The notes beneath the pieces were generated by a model. The model worked only from the letters and a program-made list of their open reading frames with translations. It made no database searches and had not been told where the DNA came from. The position numbers and the translations under genes are program-made. DNA of 8,356 nucleotides, from positions 1-8,356 of the forward strand of contig JAQTPO010000086.1 of NCBI GenBank assembly GCA_028712845.1, given 5' to 3'. Shown in pieces: positions 1 through 6,369 of this stretch (its first letter is position 1; each line of letters opens with the position of its first letter). Source of the stretch: Dehalococcoidales bacterium (lineage in GTDB: Bacteria; Chloroflexota; Dehalococcoidia; Dehalococcoidales; Fen-1064).

Positions 1-100
1 TTGTCTCCACAATTGGGGTGGAAAGGGAGAGGATACTTAAGTACGTCGAGTATCAACAGAGGCAGGATTCAGGACAAGCTAAGCTTGAAATATAAAAGAA

Positions 101-118
101 CCACGAGCTTGCTCGTGG
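101..118. repeat. Perfect inverted repeat (hairpin)
   Basis: CCACGAG (101-107) and CTCGTGG (112-118) pair perfectly around a CTTG tetraloop. No T run follows on either strand, so it is not a typical intrinsic terminator. Its role is unknown. Confidence 0.5.
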
Positions 119-135
119 GTATCTATATACAACAG

Positions 136-167
136 CAACTGGATTCCCGCCTGCGTTGGAACGACAA
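136..167 (-). repeat. Degenerate copy of an intergenic palindromic repeat
   Basis: Read on the minus strand this begins TGTCGTTCC and ends GGAATCCAGTTG, matching the ends (TGTCATTCC and GGAATCCAGTT) of the copy at 1480-1509. The central stem is partly decayed: TTCC (144-147) pairs with GGAA (158-161), with a mismatch further in. Repeats of this type are widespread in bacterial intergenic DNA and yield spurious peptides such as LDSRLRGND; LDSRLRWND is seen here. It lies opposite in orientation to the copy on the other side of moaA. Confidence 0.65.
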
Positions 168-198
168 TAGGAAAATTACCGAAAGGCTGCGGTAATCT

Positions 199-226
199 CA
201 GTGTGGGGAGACTCCCCTCCTCACTG
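199..226. repeat. Nested inverted repeat
   Basis: An outer CAGTG (199-203) pairs with CACTG (222-226), and an inner GGGG (205-208) pairs with CCCC (214-217). It sits about 120 bases beyond the moaA stop. It could fold in RNA from either strand, but has no T run and no assigned role. Confidence 0.4.
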
Positions 227-316
227 CGATTTCCCCTATCAAGCATGGGACAAGGCTTCGAGATGCTCGCAATGATGTGAGGATGGTGAGGCATGTGTCC
301 TCGTTTGCCCATTACC

Positions 317-336
317 CACAGGCGGGGACCCCTGTG
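317..336 (-). terminator. GC-rich hairpin just after moaA, possible weak terminator
   Basis: CACAGG (317-322) and CCTGTG (331-336) form a 6-bp stem starting 7 bases past the moaA stop codon (344-346, minus). An alternative GGGG/CCCC pairing exists inside it. There is no following U tract, so it may only be a 3'-end stabiliser or a Rho-assisted site. Confidence 0.3.
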
Positions 337-343
337 ATGCCCT

Positions 344-1327
344 CTATCCCCCAATATGCCGCATAGACCTGGCGGAAGGCACATTCCCATTTTTGAGGTT
401 ATGCTGTTTCCGTTTCAATACAGCGGCAGACCGGATAATTCCTGCTAACTCCTCAATACTGGTGCCGCGTCTTAACGGAGTTTTGATGTCAATCTCATCA
501 TCATCCAGCAGGCAGGGACGCAGTTTACCATCGGCAGTCAGGCGGAAGCGGTTACACTGCGCGCAGAAGCACTCCGTCACCGCCCCGATGAACCCCAGTG
601 TGCCGGTGGCGCCGGGTAATTTATAGTACTTGGCAGGACCGTTACCGGCGCTCGGATGGTATGGCTGAAGTTTACCAAATTGGTTCTGGATTCCTGCCAT
701 TATTTCACCGATGGGGAGCAGTCCGTGACCCTGTGTTAACGATTCTGCAAAAGGCATATGCTCGATAAACCGCACGTGCCAGCCATCGGTAATGGTCTTG
801 CGGACAAAATCAGGAATTTCATCATCGTTGACGCCCTTGAGCGCCACCATATTAATCTTGACGGGCGTCAGCCCGACATTATTGGCAACCTGAATACCTG
901 CCAGCACGTCCTCAAGTTTATCACTGCCGGTGATGCGGGCAAATTTCTCCGTTTTTAGTGAGTCCAGACTGACATTGACCCGCTGCAATCCTGCCGATTT
1001 CAGTTCGGCGGCATATTTCGCCAGCAAAGTGCCGTTGGTGGTCAGAGAGATTTCTTCAATACCCGCTATGCCGACGAGCATACCAACCAGTTGATTCAGA
1101 TGGAGCCTTACCAGGGGTTCACCGCCGGTGAGGCGGATTTTAGTGACACCCAGACTCGCTGCCGCCTGAACGACCCGCTCGATTTCCTCATAACGGAGAA
1201 TGTCATCGTGGCTCAGGTTATGGAATGTCGGTGCGGTGCAATAAACACAGCGCAGGTCGCAACGGTCCGTGACCGAGATGCGCATGTAATTGATTCGACG
1301 GTGAAAAGAGTCAACCAGATTGCTCAT
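344..1327 (-). CDS. moaA: GTP 3',8-cyclase MoaA (molybdenum cofactor biosynthesis)
   Basis: This is a radical-SAM enzyme of 327 residues, the usual length, that with MoaC converts GTP to cyclic pyranopterin monophosphate, the first step of molybdopterin synthesis, in the cytoplasm. The N-terminus keeps the family signature RRINYMRISVTDRC, with the SAM-cluster cysteines C23, C27 and C30 (CxxxCxxC). The glycine-rich SAM motif LTGGEPLVR is at 66-74. The second [4Fe-4S] cluster site near the C-terminus is C255-x2-C258-x13-C272, with the GTP-contacting RxR at 260-262 and an extra cysteine at 253. The chain ends in the conserved Gly-Gly tail (MRHIGG) needed for catalysis. No other moa, moe or molybdoenzyme gene is in the window, so it stands alone here. 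Its own promoter lies at 1382-1410. The start is the only one matching the family N-terminus, although no clear Shine-Dalgarno sequence is visible. Confidence 0.96.
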   Translation of the reverse strand: MSNLVDSFHRRINYMRISVTDRCDLRCVYCTAPTFHNLSHDDILRYEEIERVVQAAASLGVTKIRLTGGEPLVRLHLNQLVGMLVGIAGIEEISLTTNGTLLAKYAAELKSAGLQRVNVSLDSLKTEKFARITGSDKLEDVLAGIQVANNVGLTPVKINMVALKGVNDDEIPDFVRKTITDGWHVRFIEHMPFAESLTQGHGLLPIGEIMAGIQNQFGKLQPYHPSAGNGPAKYYKLPGATGTLGFIGAVTECFCAQCNRFRLTADGKLRPCLLDDDEIDIKTPLRRGTSIEELAGIIRSAAVLKRKQHNLKNGNVPSARSMRHIGG

Positions 1328-1381
1328 AGTTTTCTACAGGCACAGTAAACGGAAGGATGAACTTGTTTAGTCTCTAATTTC

Positions 1382-1410
1382 AGTATAGCCAGATAGTGGC
1401 AAGAGGTCAA
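1382..1410 (-). promoter_or_regulatory. Promoter for moaA (sigma70-type)
   Basis: On the minus strand, TTGACC (1405-1410) and TATACT (1382-1387) are separated by exactly 17 bases, close to the TTGACA/TATAAT consensus. The predicted transcription start near 1375 would give a leader of about 48 bases, too short for a riboswitch such as the Moco RNA. Confidence 0.65.
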
Positions 1411-1433
1411 ACTGCACGGCTTCAAGACGTTAC

Positions 1434-1469
1434 CATTGCGAGCCCAGCCGCAGACAGGCGTGGCAATCT
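1434..1469 (+). repeat. Intergenic repeat with CATTGCGAG...GCAATCT ends
   Basis: ATTGC (1435-1439) and GCAAT (1463-1467) are inverted ends of an element resembling the common CATTGCGAGCGAAGCG...GCAATCT family of bacterial intergenic repeats. The centre is degenerate. It directly precedes the palindrome at 1480-1509, so together they form a compound repeat cluster behind the 63-residue protein gene. Confidence 0.5.
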
Positions 1470-1479
1470 AAATAAGGAT

Positions 1480-1509
1480 GTCATTCCGTACTTGATACGG
1501 AATCCAGTT
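1480..1509 (+). repeat. Intergenic palindromic repeat, intact stem
   Basis: ATTCCGTA (1483-1490) pairs perfectly with TACGGAAT (1496-1503) around a CTTGA loop, followed by CCAGTT. The same outer sequence is found inverted at 136-167. The same stem core CCGTACTT-ATACGG recurs at 1909-1931. This is a REP-like non-coding repeat. Confidence 0.7.
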
Positions 1510-1538
1510 ATTAATTTATGTATTCCAACTGGAGTTTA

Positions 1539-1558
1539 CCCCACACACCGATGCGGGG
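1539..1558 (-). repeat. Hairpin with one G-U pair, foldable in minus-strand RNA
   Basis: On the minus strand CCCCGCA (1552-1558) can pair with TGTGGGG (1539-1545) through a G-U wobble around a TCGGTG loop. It lies about 55 bases beyond the stop of the 63-residue protein gene. It could mark the 3' end of that transcript, but no U run follows and the assignment is weak. Confidence 0.3.
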
Positions 1559-1611
1559 CTGGGAGGATACAAAAGAGGCTTTATTCGGCGATTCGCACTG
1601 GCATCTGTTAC

Positions 1612-1803
1612 TTAAATCTTTTCCAGTTCGTTCTCGGGGAATGCCATATTGTAGCCGGTCTTGTCTGCCTTCATAATGACATAGCCTGCCGGGTCTTCCT
1701 TGACCTCGACAATCTTGCCTTCCCAGTTGGCAATCTTATAGCCGCCGGGCCAACCTGGTCTGTCCAGCACCTTTGCTTTATCGCCAACTTCGAATTTAGC
1801 CAT
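1612..1803 (-). CDS. Small SH3-like beta-barrel protein, function unknown
   Basis: This encodes 63 residues. I chose the ATG at 1803 because GAGGAG sits 7 bases upstream; a longer frame to 1833 would add ten residues with no ribosome binding site. The pattern is that of a small all-beta SH3/KOW-like barrel: FEVGDKAKVL (first strand and turn), a conserved-looking RPGWPGGYKIANWEG loop, strands KIVEVKED and GYVIMKAD, then FPENELEKI at the end. It has no signal peptide, membrane segment or cysteines, so it is presumably cytoplasmic. Such barrels often bind nucleic acid or ribosomal components, but nothing here fixes a partner. It is a single-gene unit with its own strong promoter (1863-1891), divergent from the cca operon. 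I am confident that it is a gene; its function is unknown. Confidence 0.82.
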   Translation of the reverse strand: MAKFEVGDKAKVLDRPGWPGGYKIANWEGKIVEVKEDPAGYVIMKADKTGYNMAFPENELEKI

Positions 1804-1828
1804 CTGAATCTCCTCGATATAGTTTATG

Positions 1829-1858
1829 AGCACTTGTTGCTCTGATATGCTAAGTGCT
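1829..1858 (-). promoter_or_regulatory. Inverted repeat in the leader of the 63-residue protein gene
   Basis: AGCACTT (1829-1835) and AAGTGCT (1852-1858) are a perfect 7-bp inverted repeat between the predicted transcription start (about 1856) and the ribosome binding site. It could be an operator or a 5'-end stem loop. A competing 5-bp hairpin GAGCA/TGCTC lies inside it. Confidence 0.35.
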
Positions 1859-1862
1859 TACT

Positions 1863-1891
1863 AATATATCACACACGTTTTACCAAATCAA
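1863..1891 (-). promoter_or_regulatory. Promoter for the 63-residue protein gene
   Basis: On the minus strand, TTGATT (1886-1891) and TATATT (1863-1868) are spaced by 17 bases. The predicted start near 1856 gives a leader of about 53 bases ending in a good GAGGAG ribosome binding site. Confidence 0.62.
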
Positions 1892-1908
1892 CTCAGCGCA
1901 AGTGAGGA

Positions 1909-1931
1909 TGCCCCGTATAAAGTACGGGGCA
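1909..1931. repeat. 9-bp perfect palindrome between divergent promoters
   Basis: TGCCCCGTA (1909-1917) pairs with TACGGGGCA (1923-1931) around a 5-base loop. On the minus strand its core reads CCGTACTTTATACGG, differing at one base from CCGTACTTGATACGG at 1486-1500, while the outer stem pairs differ in a compensated way. It is therefore probably a member of the same repeat family. Its place between the two opposing promoters (1863-1891 and 1957-1985) leaves an operator role possible. Confidence 0.6.
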
Positions 1932-1956
1932 GGCTTTGTGTTACAGGGTAACCCAC

Positions 1957-1985
1957 TTGATAAAATGAGCCTATCGGAGTATAGT
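1957..1985 (+). promoter_or_regulatory. Promoter for the cca-secD-secF operon
   Basis: TTGATA (1957-1962) and TATAGT (1980-1985) are separated by 17 bases. The predicted transcription start near 1992 leaves about 40 bases to the ATG at 2032. No terminator is seen inside the operon, so this promoter likely serves all three genes. Confidence 0.62.
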
Positions 1986-2031
1986 GTTGAAAGGTTATCT
2001 ACTATCATCGGAAGAGAAGGGCAATTTCTGA

Positions 2032-3558
2032 ATGGTTGTTACTGACCCAATACTTAAAAAGGGTTCCTCAAATACAATGGGCGATGACTTAAGCACAGCT
2101 TTAATTGAGCCCGAGGCGCTATCTTTACTGACCGTTTTATCCAATTTCCTGGCAGGGCAAAAGGTGCGGGCGTATCTCGTGGGCGGCTTTGTGCGTGATG
2201 TTCTGCTGGGACGGGATACGGCGGATATCGATATCGCCGTTAGTACTGATGTCATGAAGATTGGCCCGCAGGTTGCAGAATTGTTGCAGGGTAAATTTGT
2301 CCTGCTGGATGAAGTTAATAGAATCGGGCGGGTGATTCTGAAAGATTGGGTAATAGATATCGCTTTTTTTACCGGGGAAATAGAGGCTGACCTGAAAAGG
2401 CGTGATTTCACCATCGATGCTATGGCAATAGATTTGAGGCAACTCGATGCAGATAACCGTAATACCAGTCTGATTGACCCCTATAGCGGTCGGCTTGATT
2501 TAGACCGCGGTCTTATCAGGACTGTGACTGACACGGCTTTTGAAAGCGACCCTGTACGCCTTCTGCGGGCAGTGCGTCTTGTTTCTGAATTAGGCTTCAC
2601 TATCGATAGAAAGACAGAAAATGAAATCCAACAGTCCGCCCATCTTATCGCCGGTGTTCCGGGTGAAAGGGTGAGGGAGGAACTTTTACAGCTCCTGGAG
2701 TCATCCCACGGCGGTGAAATTCTTCACTACATGGATAAGCTGGGTTTACTGATAGCTTTGATTCCCGAATTGGCGCCGCTAAAGGGCGTATCCCAGCCAG
2801 CCGAGCACCACTGGGATGTCTTCGAGCACTCCATTCAGACGGTCAGTACGGTCGATTTTATTCTCCGCCATGGAATCTGGGATGCTCAGGGCGAGGAAGT
2901 TTTAGCGGCTGTGCCGTGGTCTCCATCTCTGGCGCAGTATTTTAACCAGACCGTGAATAGCGGCAGTACCCGGCGGTCTTTGCTCAAACTGGCGGCGCTT
3001 CTGCATGATATCGCTAAACCACAAGCTAAGGCTTTCGATGAAAACGGGCGGATGCGTTTTCTGGGGCATCCTGAACAGGGAGCCGCACTTGCGGAAGGTA
3101 TCCTGGAGAGATTCAGATTTAGCGTCAGAGAAGCCAAACTGGTATTATTAATGATAAAATATCATCTTAGGCCTACCCAGATGAGTCAGGATGACCTGCC
3201 CACGAGCCGTGCGATTTACCGTTACTTTCGGGATGTTGGAGAAGTGGGCATAGATACGCTATACTTGAGTTTGGCAGACCATCTGGCAACCAGAGGCCCC
3301 GGTTTATTAATGCCGCACTGGCAGTTCCACACACAGCTCGTGGCTTATGTGCTAAAGGAACATCCCCGGGGTGAGAAAGCGGCGCCGGTAAAGCTGATTG
3401 ATGGGAATGATTTAATTAATGTTTATGGGATGAAGCCGGGCGCCCGAATAGGAGAGTTGCTGGAAGAAGTCCGTGAGGCGCAGGCGGCAGGTGAATTAAC
3501 TACCAGGGAAGAAGCTCTGGATTATATACGTAATTCTTTATTAACCGAGGGAAAGTAA
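2032..3558 (+). CDS. cca: tRNA nucleotidyltransferase (CCA-adding type) with HD domain
   Basis: This encodes a 508-residue class II polymerase-beta-like nucleotidyltransferase that builds or repairs the 3'-CCA end of tRNAs in the cytoplasm. The head has [12 protein letters not shown] (49-60) followed by the metal-binding aspartates D65 and D67. Then come [10 protein letters not shown] (123-132), DPYSGRLDL (149-157), the template motif [10 protein letters not shown] (173-182; the usual EDxxR glutamate is S172, but D173 and R176 remain) and ERVREEL (212-218). An HD phosphohydrolase domain follows, with H266, H325-D326 and H347, as in many bacterial CCA enzymes. Only one such gene is in view, so full CCA addition is the simplest assignment, but a CC-adding, A-adding or poly(A) polymerase role is not excluded by motifs alone. 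The start is uncertain: ATG 2032 and ATG 2077 both lack a well-placed ribosome binding site. It is the first gene of the operon, 4 bases before secD. Confidence 0.9.
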   Translation: MVVTDPILKKGSSNTMGDDLSTALIEPEALSLLTVLSNFLAGQKVRAYLVGGFVRDVLLGRDTADIDIAVSTDVMKIGPQVAELLQGKFVLLDEVNRIGRVILKDWVIDIAFFTGEIEADLKRRDFTIDAMAIDLRQLDADNRNTSLIDPYSGRLDLDRGLIRTVTDTAFESDPVRLLRAVRLVSELGFTIDRKTENEIQQSAHLIAGVPGERVREELLQLLESSHGGEILHYMDKLGLLIALIPELAPLKGVSQPAEHHWDVFEHSIQTVSTVDFILRHGIWDAQGEEVLAAVPWSPSLAQYFNQTVNSGSTRRSLLKLAALLHDIAKPQAKAFDENGRMRFLGHPEQGAALAEGILERFRFSVREAKLVLLMIKYHLRPTQMSQDDLPTSRAIYRYFRDVGEVGIDTLYLSLADHLATRGPGLLMPHWQFHTQLVAYVLKEHPRGEKAAPVKLIDGNDLINVYGMKPGARIGELLEEVREAQAAGELTTREEALDYIRNSLLTEGK

Positions 3559-3562
3559 CAAA

Positions 3563-5344
3563 ATGGGTAAACGACGAGATGGTTGGATACTGCTAATACT
3601 GGTAATAGTGTTTGCCTTCTGCACATGGGTGTTGATACCCATCGATGGGGAAAAGTTCGGCAGAAAGGGCATACAGTACGGTATTGACCTGCAGGGTGGG
3701 GTGCGGATGGTCTTTCAGGCTGACCTTTCGCAGGTAACACCCGGAAATGAGAAAGAGGTGATGCAAGGTGTCACCGCAGTAATTGCGAACCGCATTAATC
3801 CGCTGGGTGTCACCGAACCGAACATTGAGCTAAGAGGGGAAAACCAGATAGTGGTGGAGCTTCCCAAACTCACTGTTACGGACATCCAAAAAGAGCGGCT
3901 CGGACGGACGGCATTGCTTGAATTCCGTGAGCAGGTGGATGTCACATATGAAGCTGCGGCTACATTAGCAACGAGTGGTGCAGTGAAATCAATTCCGATA
4001 ACAGCCGGAGGCACTGGCTATACAACTGCCACAGTAACCATAGAAGGGGGTGGGGGCACCGGTGCTACTGCTACAGCCGTAATTACAGATGGTGCTGTAA
4101 CCGCAATTACAGTCAAAGACGGAGGTTCCGGTTATACCTCGGCACCCAAAGTTACAATTACAGGTGAAGGCACTGGTGCTTTAACAGGTACACCTGTACT
4201 GGGATTCGCAGTAGCATCAATCGCCGTTACATCCGGTGGGTCAGGTTTTACCGCGACACCTGCAGTTACTATCGGAGGTGATGGTACCGGTGCCACCGCT
4301 ACAGCAACAATGACCGATGGTGTAGTAACGGCAATTACGGTCAAAGACGGAGGTTCCGGTTATACCACAGCTCCGGTCACTTTTACTTCAAAGAAGTGGA
4401 TACCTTCGACGGCGGTTATCAATGGTGAAACAAAGATACTGAACAGCAGTTACTTTAAGGAAAATACATATGTTACCCGACACAGTACTACAGGGGAAAT
4501 TCTGTTAGTTTTTGAGTGGACCACCGAAGGCGCGCAGGTATCCAAGGAAGTCACTACCCGGTTACTCAATAAGCAATTGGGAATCTTTGAAGGTGCCGGG
4601 GATGAGGCAGAGCCATTGGTAGGTGATGATGGACAGGCAATTGCGCCTGTTGTTAATGCAGTAATTACTGACAAGGGTGAAATTACAGGTCTGAGCCTGA
4701 AAGAGGCAACCGACCTTTCCGCCCAGCTGAATGCAGGGCGTTTACCTGTTCCTTTGAAATTGGTTGGCGAGGTGAATGTGGACCCGACACTGGGTGCCGA
4801 TTTCATCAAGCTGGCTGTAAGGGCAGGTATTATCGGCATAGCCGCTGTGATGGTATTCATGATTGCCTATTATCGCATCCCCGGCGTGGTTGCCTGTCTC
4901 TCTCTTATTTACTATGGTGTAATCACTCTGGCGCTTTTCAAACTCTGGCCTGTGACACTGACGCTGTCAGGCATCGGCGGTTTTGTGCTCTCGATAGGTA
5001 TGGCGGTGGATGCCAATGTGCTTATCTTCGAACGTATGAAAGAGGAGCTTAAAACAGGACAAACACTGGGTTCGGCGATTGAAGCAGGTTTCAATCGCGC
5101 CTGGACGGCGATTTGGGACAGTAATATTACGACGATTATTGCCTGTGTAGCTCTCTACTGGGTGGGTAGCACGGTGGCTTTTGGCGGCTCCGTGAAAGGG
5201 TTTGCGCTAACACTCGGTATCGGTGTCGTCATCAGCATGCTGACGGCGGTTTTGCTCAGTCGTCTTTTGCTTAGGCCACTAAATCACACCGGTCTAGCAA
5301 AGAATACTGCGCTCTTTAGTCCATATTCAGGAAGGAGCAAATAA
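3563..5344 (+). CDS. secD: Protein translocase subunit SecD with a beta-repeat insertion in P1
   Basis: SecD works with SecF at the SecYEG channel, using the ion gradient to help pull exported proteins across the membrane. The protein has 593 residues. An N-terminal membrane helix (8-26) leads to the conserved YGIDLQGG motif (39-46) and the P1 domain. Five more helices follow (about 415-436, 440-460, 464-488, 518-538, 546-570), with the signature [13 protein letters not shown] (479-491) whose D483 matches the proton-relay aspartate of TM4. Residues about 142-273 are a foreign-looking Gly/Thr/Ala-rich array of roughly 38-residue repeats placed between LLEFREQ (118-124) and the normal P1 continuation KKWIPSTAV. 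Without it the protein would be about 460 residues, an ordinary size for short SecD proteins. The flanking conserved regions are intact and the frame is unbroken, so I infer a functional SecD with an altered P1 head. The gene starts 4 bases after cca, with GAGGG in the cca 3' end, and its TAA overlaps the secF ATG. Confidence 0.95.
   Translation: MGKRRDGWILLILVIVFAFCTWVLIPIDGEKFGRKGIQYGIDLQGGVRMVFQADLSQVTPGNEKEVMQGVTAVIANRINPLGVTEPNIELRGENQIVVELPKLTVTDIQKERLGRTALLEFREQVDVTYEAAATLATSGAVKSIPITAGGTGYTTATVTIEGGGGTGATATAVITDGAVTAITVKDGGSGYTSAPKVTITGEGTGALTGTPVLGFAVASIAVTSGGSGFTATPAVTIGGDGTGATATATMTDGVVTAITVKDGGSGYTTAPVTFTSKKWIPSTAVINGETKILNSSYFKENTYVTRHSTTGEILLVFEWTTEGAQVSKEVTTRLLNKQLGIFEGAGDEAEPLVGDDGQAIAPVVNAVITDKGEITGLSLKEATDLSAQLNAGRLPVPLKLVGEVNVDPTLGADFIKLAVRAGIIGIAAVMVFMIAYYRIPGVVACLSLIYYGVITLALFKLWPVTLTLSGIGGFVLSIGMAVDANVLIFERMKEELKTGQTLGSAIEAGFNRAWTAIWDSNITTIIACVALYWVGSTVAFGGSVKGFALTLGIGVVISMLTAVLLSRLLLRPLNHTGLAKNTALFSPYSGRSK
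3986..4381 (+). repeat. Tandem protein-repeat array inside secD (about 3.5 units)
   Basis: This region codes for SecD residues 142-273. Units start at residues 142, 180, 218 and 256 (the last partial), with a period of 38 residues or about 114 bases. The shared pattern is a short strand (AITV), then GGSGYTxAP, VTI, [11 protein letters not shown] and a TDGxVT turn. At the DNA level 4103-4138 and 4331-4366 are the same over 36 bases except one, exactly 228 bases (two units) apart, which suggests a two-unit duplication. [13 protein letters not shown] repeats are otherwise known to me from surface, adhesin-like and phage structural proteins. Confidence 0.9.
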
Positions 5345-6258
5345 TGGCTGGTATTGTTGGTAAGAGATTATGGTTTTTCCTTTTATCGGCTCTCATAATT
5401 GTTATCTGTGTCGTCTCATTGAGTGTATTCGGATTAAAAACGGGCCTAGATTTTTCCAGCGGCTCGGTATTGACTCTAAGTTTTGAGAAAACAGTTGCTA
5501 TCAGTGATGTTACCACGGCTGTAACGAACCTGGGTTATACCGGTCATGTCGAGACCGACCAGCAAGGTAATATGGTTATCCGTACAACTGAGTTGACGGT
5601 TGTCCAGAAGAATGACCTCAAAGAAGCCCTGACCACGCAATTCGGCACTCTTACTGAAAAAGGGTTTGAGAGTGTTGACCCAATCGTGGCTAAATCAACT
5701 GCCGGCGCCGCTGTCTGGGCGGTCGCTATGGCTTCAATTGCCATGTTAATCTACGTCAGCTGGGCGTTTCACAGAATGCCGAAACCATTTCACTATGGTA
5801 CTTGTGCCGTGGTCGCCATTTTGCATGACATCATTGTAGTACTGGGCATTTTCTCAATACTTGGCGTGCTCGCTAACTGGGAAATCGACCTAGCGTTAGT
5901 AACCGGCATGTTAACGGTAGTCGGTTACGCTATTAACGATGCCATTGTTGTTTTTGACCGTATTAGAGAGAACGTGCGGAGATACCCCGGCGTTGATTTT
6001 GAAATCGTCGTCAATAATAGTCTGATGGAGACAATGTCCCGGTCGTTGATTACCGGCGCCGGTGTTATTTTCGTATTAATAGCCTTGATGCTCTTTGTTG
6101 GACCGGCTATCAGTAATCTGGCAGTGGTGCTTTTAGTGGGTGTTCTAACAGGCACATATACCTCAATCTGTATTGCGGCGCCGTTATTGGTAACCTGGGA
6201 AAAACATAAGTGGGGCAGGCTTTTTCCGCAGAGTCAGTCCGTGAAGAAAACTGCTTAA
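5344..6258 (+). CDS. secF: Protein translocase subunit SecF
   Basis: SecF is the partner of SecD in the Sec accessory complex of the cytoplasmic membrane. At 304 residues it has the usual length. A first membrane helix (about 9-30) is followed by the SecF form of the conserved motif, GLDFSSG (34-40, usually GIDFTGG), and a small extracytoplasmic domain (about 41-115). Five more helices follow, including HDIIVVLGIF (161-170) and the strong signature VGYAINDAIVVFDRIREN (193-210), where the N198-D199 pair and R206 belong to the proton-relay region of the family. MSRSLIT (231-237) corresponds to the usual SRTLNTS stretch. Unlike SecD it shows no insertion. The ATG overlaps the secD stop by one base (TAATG), and AGGAGC lies 8 bases upstream, which points to tight, possibly coupled translation for a fixed SecD:SecF ratio. 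No yajC gene is in the window. Confidence 0.96.
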   Translation: MAGIVGKRLWFFLLSALIIVICVVSLSVFGLKTGLDFSSGSVLTLSFEKTVAISDVTTAVTNLGYTGHVETDQQGNMVIRTTELTVVQKNDLKEALTTQFGTLTEKGFESVDPIVAKSTAGAAVWAVAMASIAMLIYVSWAFHRMPKPFHYGTCAVVAILHDIIVVLGIFSILGVLANWEIDLALVTGMLTVVGYAINDAIVVFDRIRENVRRYPGVDFEIVVNNSLMETMSRSLITGAGVIFVLIALMLFVGPAISNLAVVLLVGVLTGTYTSICIAAPLLVTWEKHKWGRLFPQSQSVKKTA

Positions 6259-6260
6259 TA

Positions 6261-6289
6261 TTGGCAAGCAATTGATAATTTGGTAATAT
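6261..6289 (+). promoter_or_regulatory. Promoter for the metal-riboswitch leader and CDF gene
   Basis: TTGGCA (6261-6266) and TAATAT (6284-6289) are 17 bases apart, just past the secF stop. Transcription would start near 6295, which is exactly where the riboswitch P1 helix begins. A second -10-like TATAAT (6287-6292) overlaps but lacks a -35 at suitable spacing. Confidence 0.5.
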
Positions 6290-6294
6290 AATAA

Positions 6295-6369
6295 ATTAGA
6301 ACAGGCGTTCTTCAACCAATTGAGGGATAGCCGGGCTAACTGGCAGTGGAAATATGCCACAGGACTAAT
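6295..6369 (+). promoter_or_regulatory. NiCo (czcD) riboswitch aptamer
   Basis: The leader folds into a four-helix junction matching the NiCo class as I recall it. P1 is ATTAG (6295-6299) with CTAAT (6365-6369). Junction 1/2 contains ACAGGC (6301-6306). P2 pairs 6307-6315 with 6320-6328 around a CCAA loop. Junction 2/3 holds AGCCGGG (6329-6335). P3 is a short GCT/GGC stem (6335-6337 with 6342-6344). GGCA lies at 6342-6345. P4 is GTGG (6346-6349) with CCAC (6357-6360), and the closing junction AGGA is at 6361-6364. The class is known to use guanines of the CCGGG and GGAC segments to bind metal, and these are present. The next gene is a CDF metal exporter, the typical target. The short P3 and P4 are the weak points. 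Known ligands are Co2+ and Ni2+, and Fe2+ has also been reported. Confidence 0.82.

Larger units (their letters stand above)
1..343. other. Gene-free stretch with palindromes, downstream of moaA
   Basis: I see no credible gene here. Open frames exist on both strands, but their translations (LDSRLRWND on plus, VVPTQAGIQ on minus) are the peptides typically produced when a common intergenic palindromic repeat is translated by mistake. Visible structures are short inverted repeats: GATACT/AGTATC at 32-54, CCACGAG/CTCGTGG at 101-118, and CAGTG-GGGG/CCCC-CACTG nested at 199-226. The degenerate repeat copy at 136-167 is listed separately. None of the hairpins has a T run that would make it a convincing terminator. 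Confidence 0.6.

Noticed and set aside
1..195. Plus-strand open frame of 64 codons starting with TTG
   Set aside because: Its C-terminal part is the translation of the intergenic repeat (LDSRLRWND), it has no ribosome binding site and shows no domain pattern.
79..390. Minus-strand open frame of 103 codons overlapping the moaA 3' end
   Set aside because: It contains VVPTQAGIQ, the opposite-strand translation of the same repeat family, and overlaps moaA. It is a spurious frame.
1328..1375. Possible molybdenum cofactor riboswitch before moaA
   Set aside because: The predicted leader is only about 48 bases and shows none of the extended structure of that class.
1396..1845. Plus-strand open frame of 149 codons antisense to the small protein gene
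   Set aside because: It crosses both repeats and lies opposite a gene with a clear promoter and ribosome binding site. No recognisable domain is visible.
1995..2442. Two minus-strand open frames opposite the start of cca
   Set aside because: They overlap the well-supported nucleotidyltransferase domain of cca, and no ribosome binding site or domain supports them.
3715..4860. Antisense open frames inside secD, rich in Val/Thr/Pro
   Set aside because: These are shadows of the Gly/Thr/Ala-rich repeat coding sequence on the opposite strand.
3563..5344. SecD as a frameshifted or chimeric assembly because of the repeats
   Set aside because: The frame is continuous, conserved SecD blocks lie on both sides, and the 38-residue period is kept throughout, so an in-frame insertion is the simpler reading.
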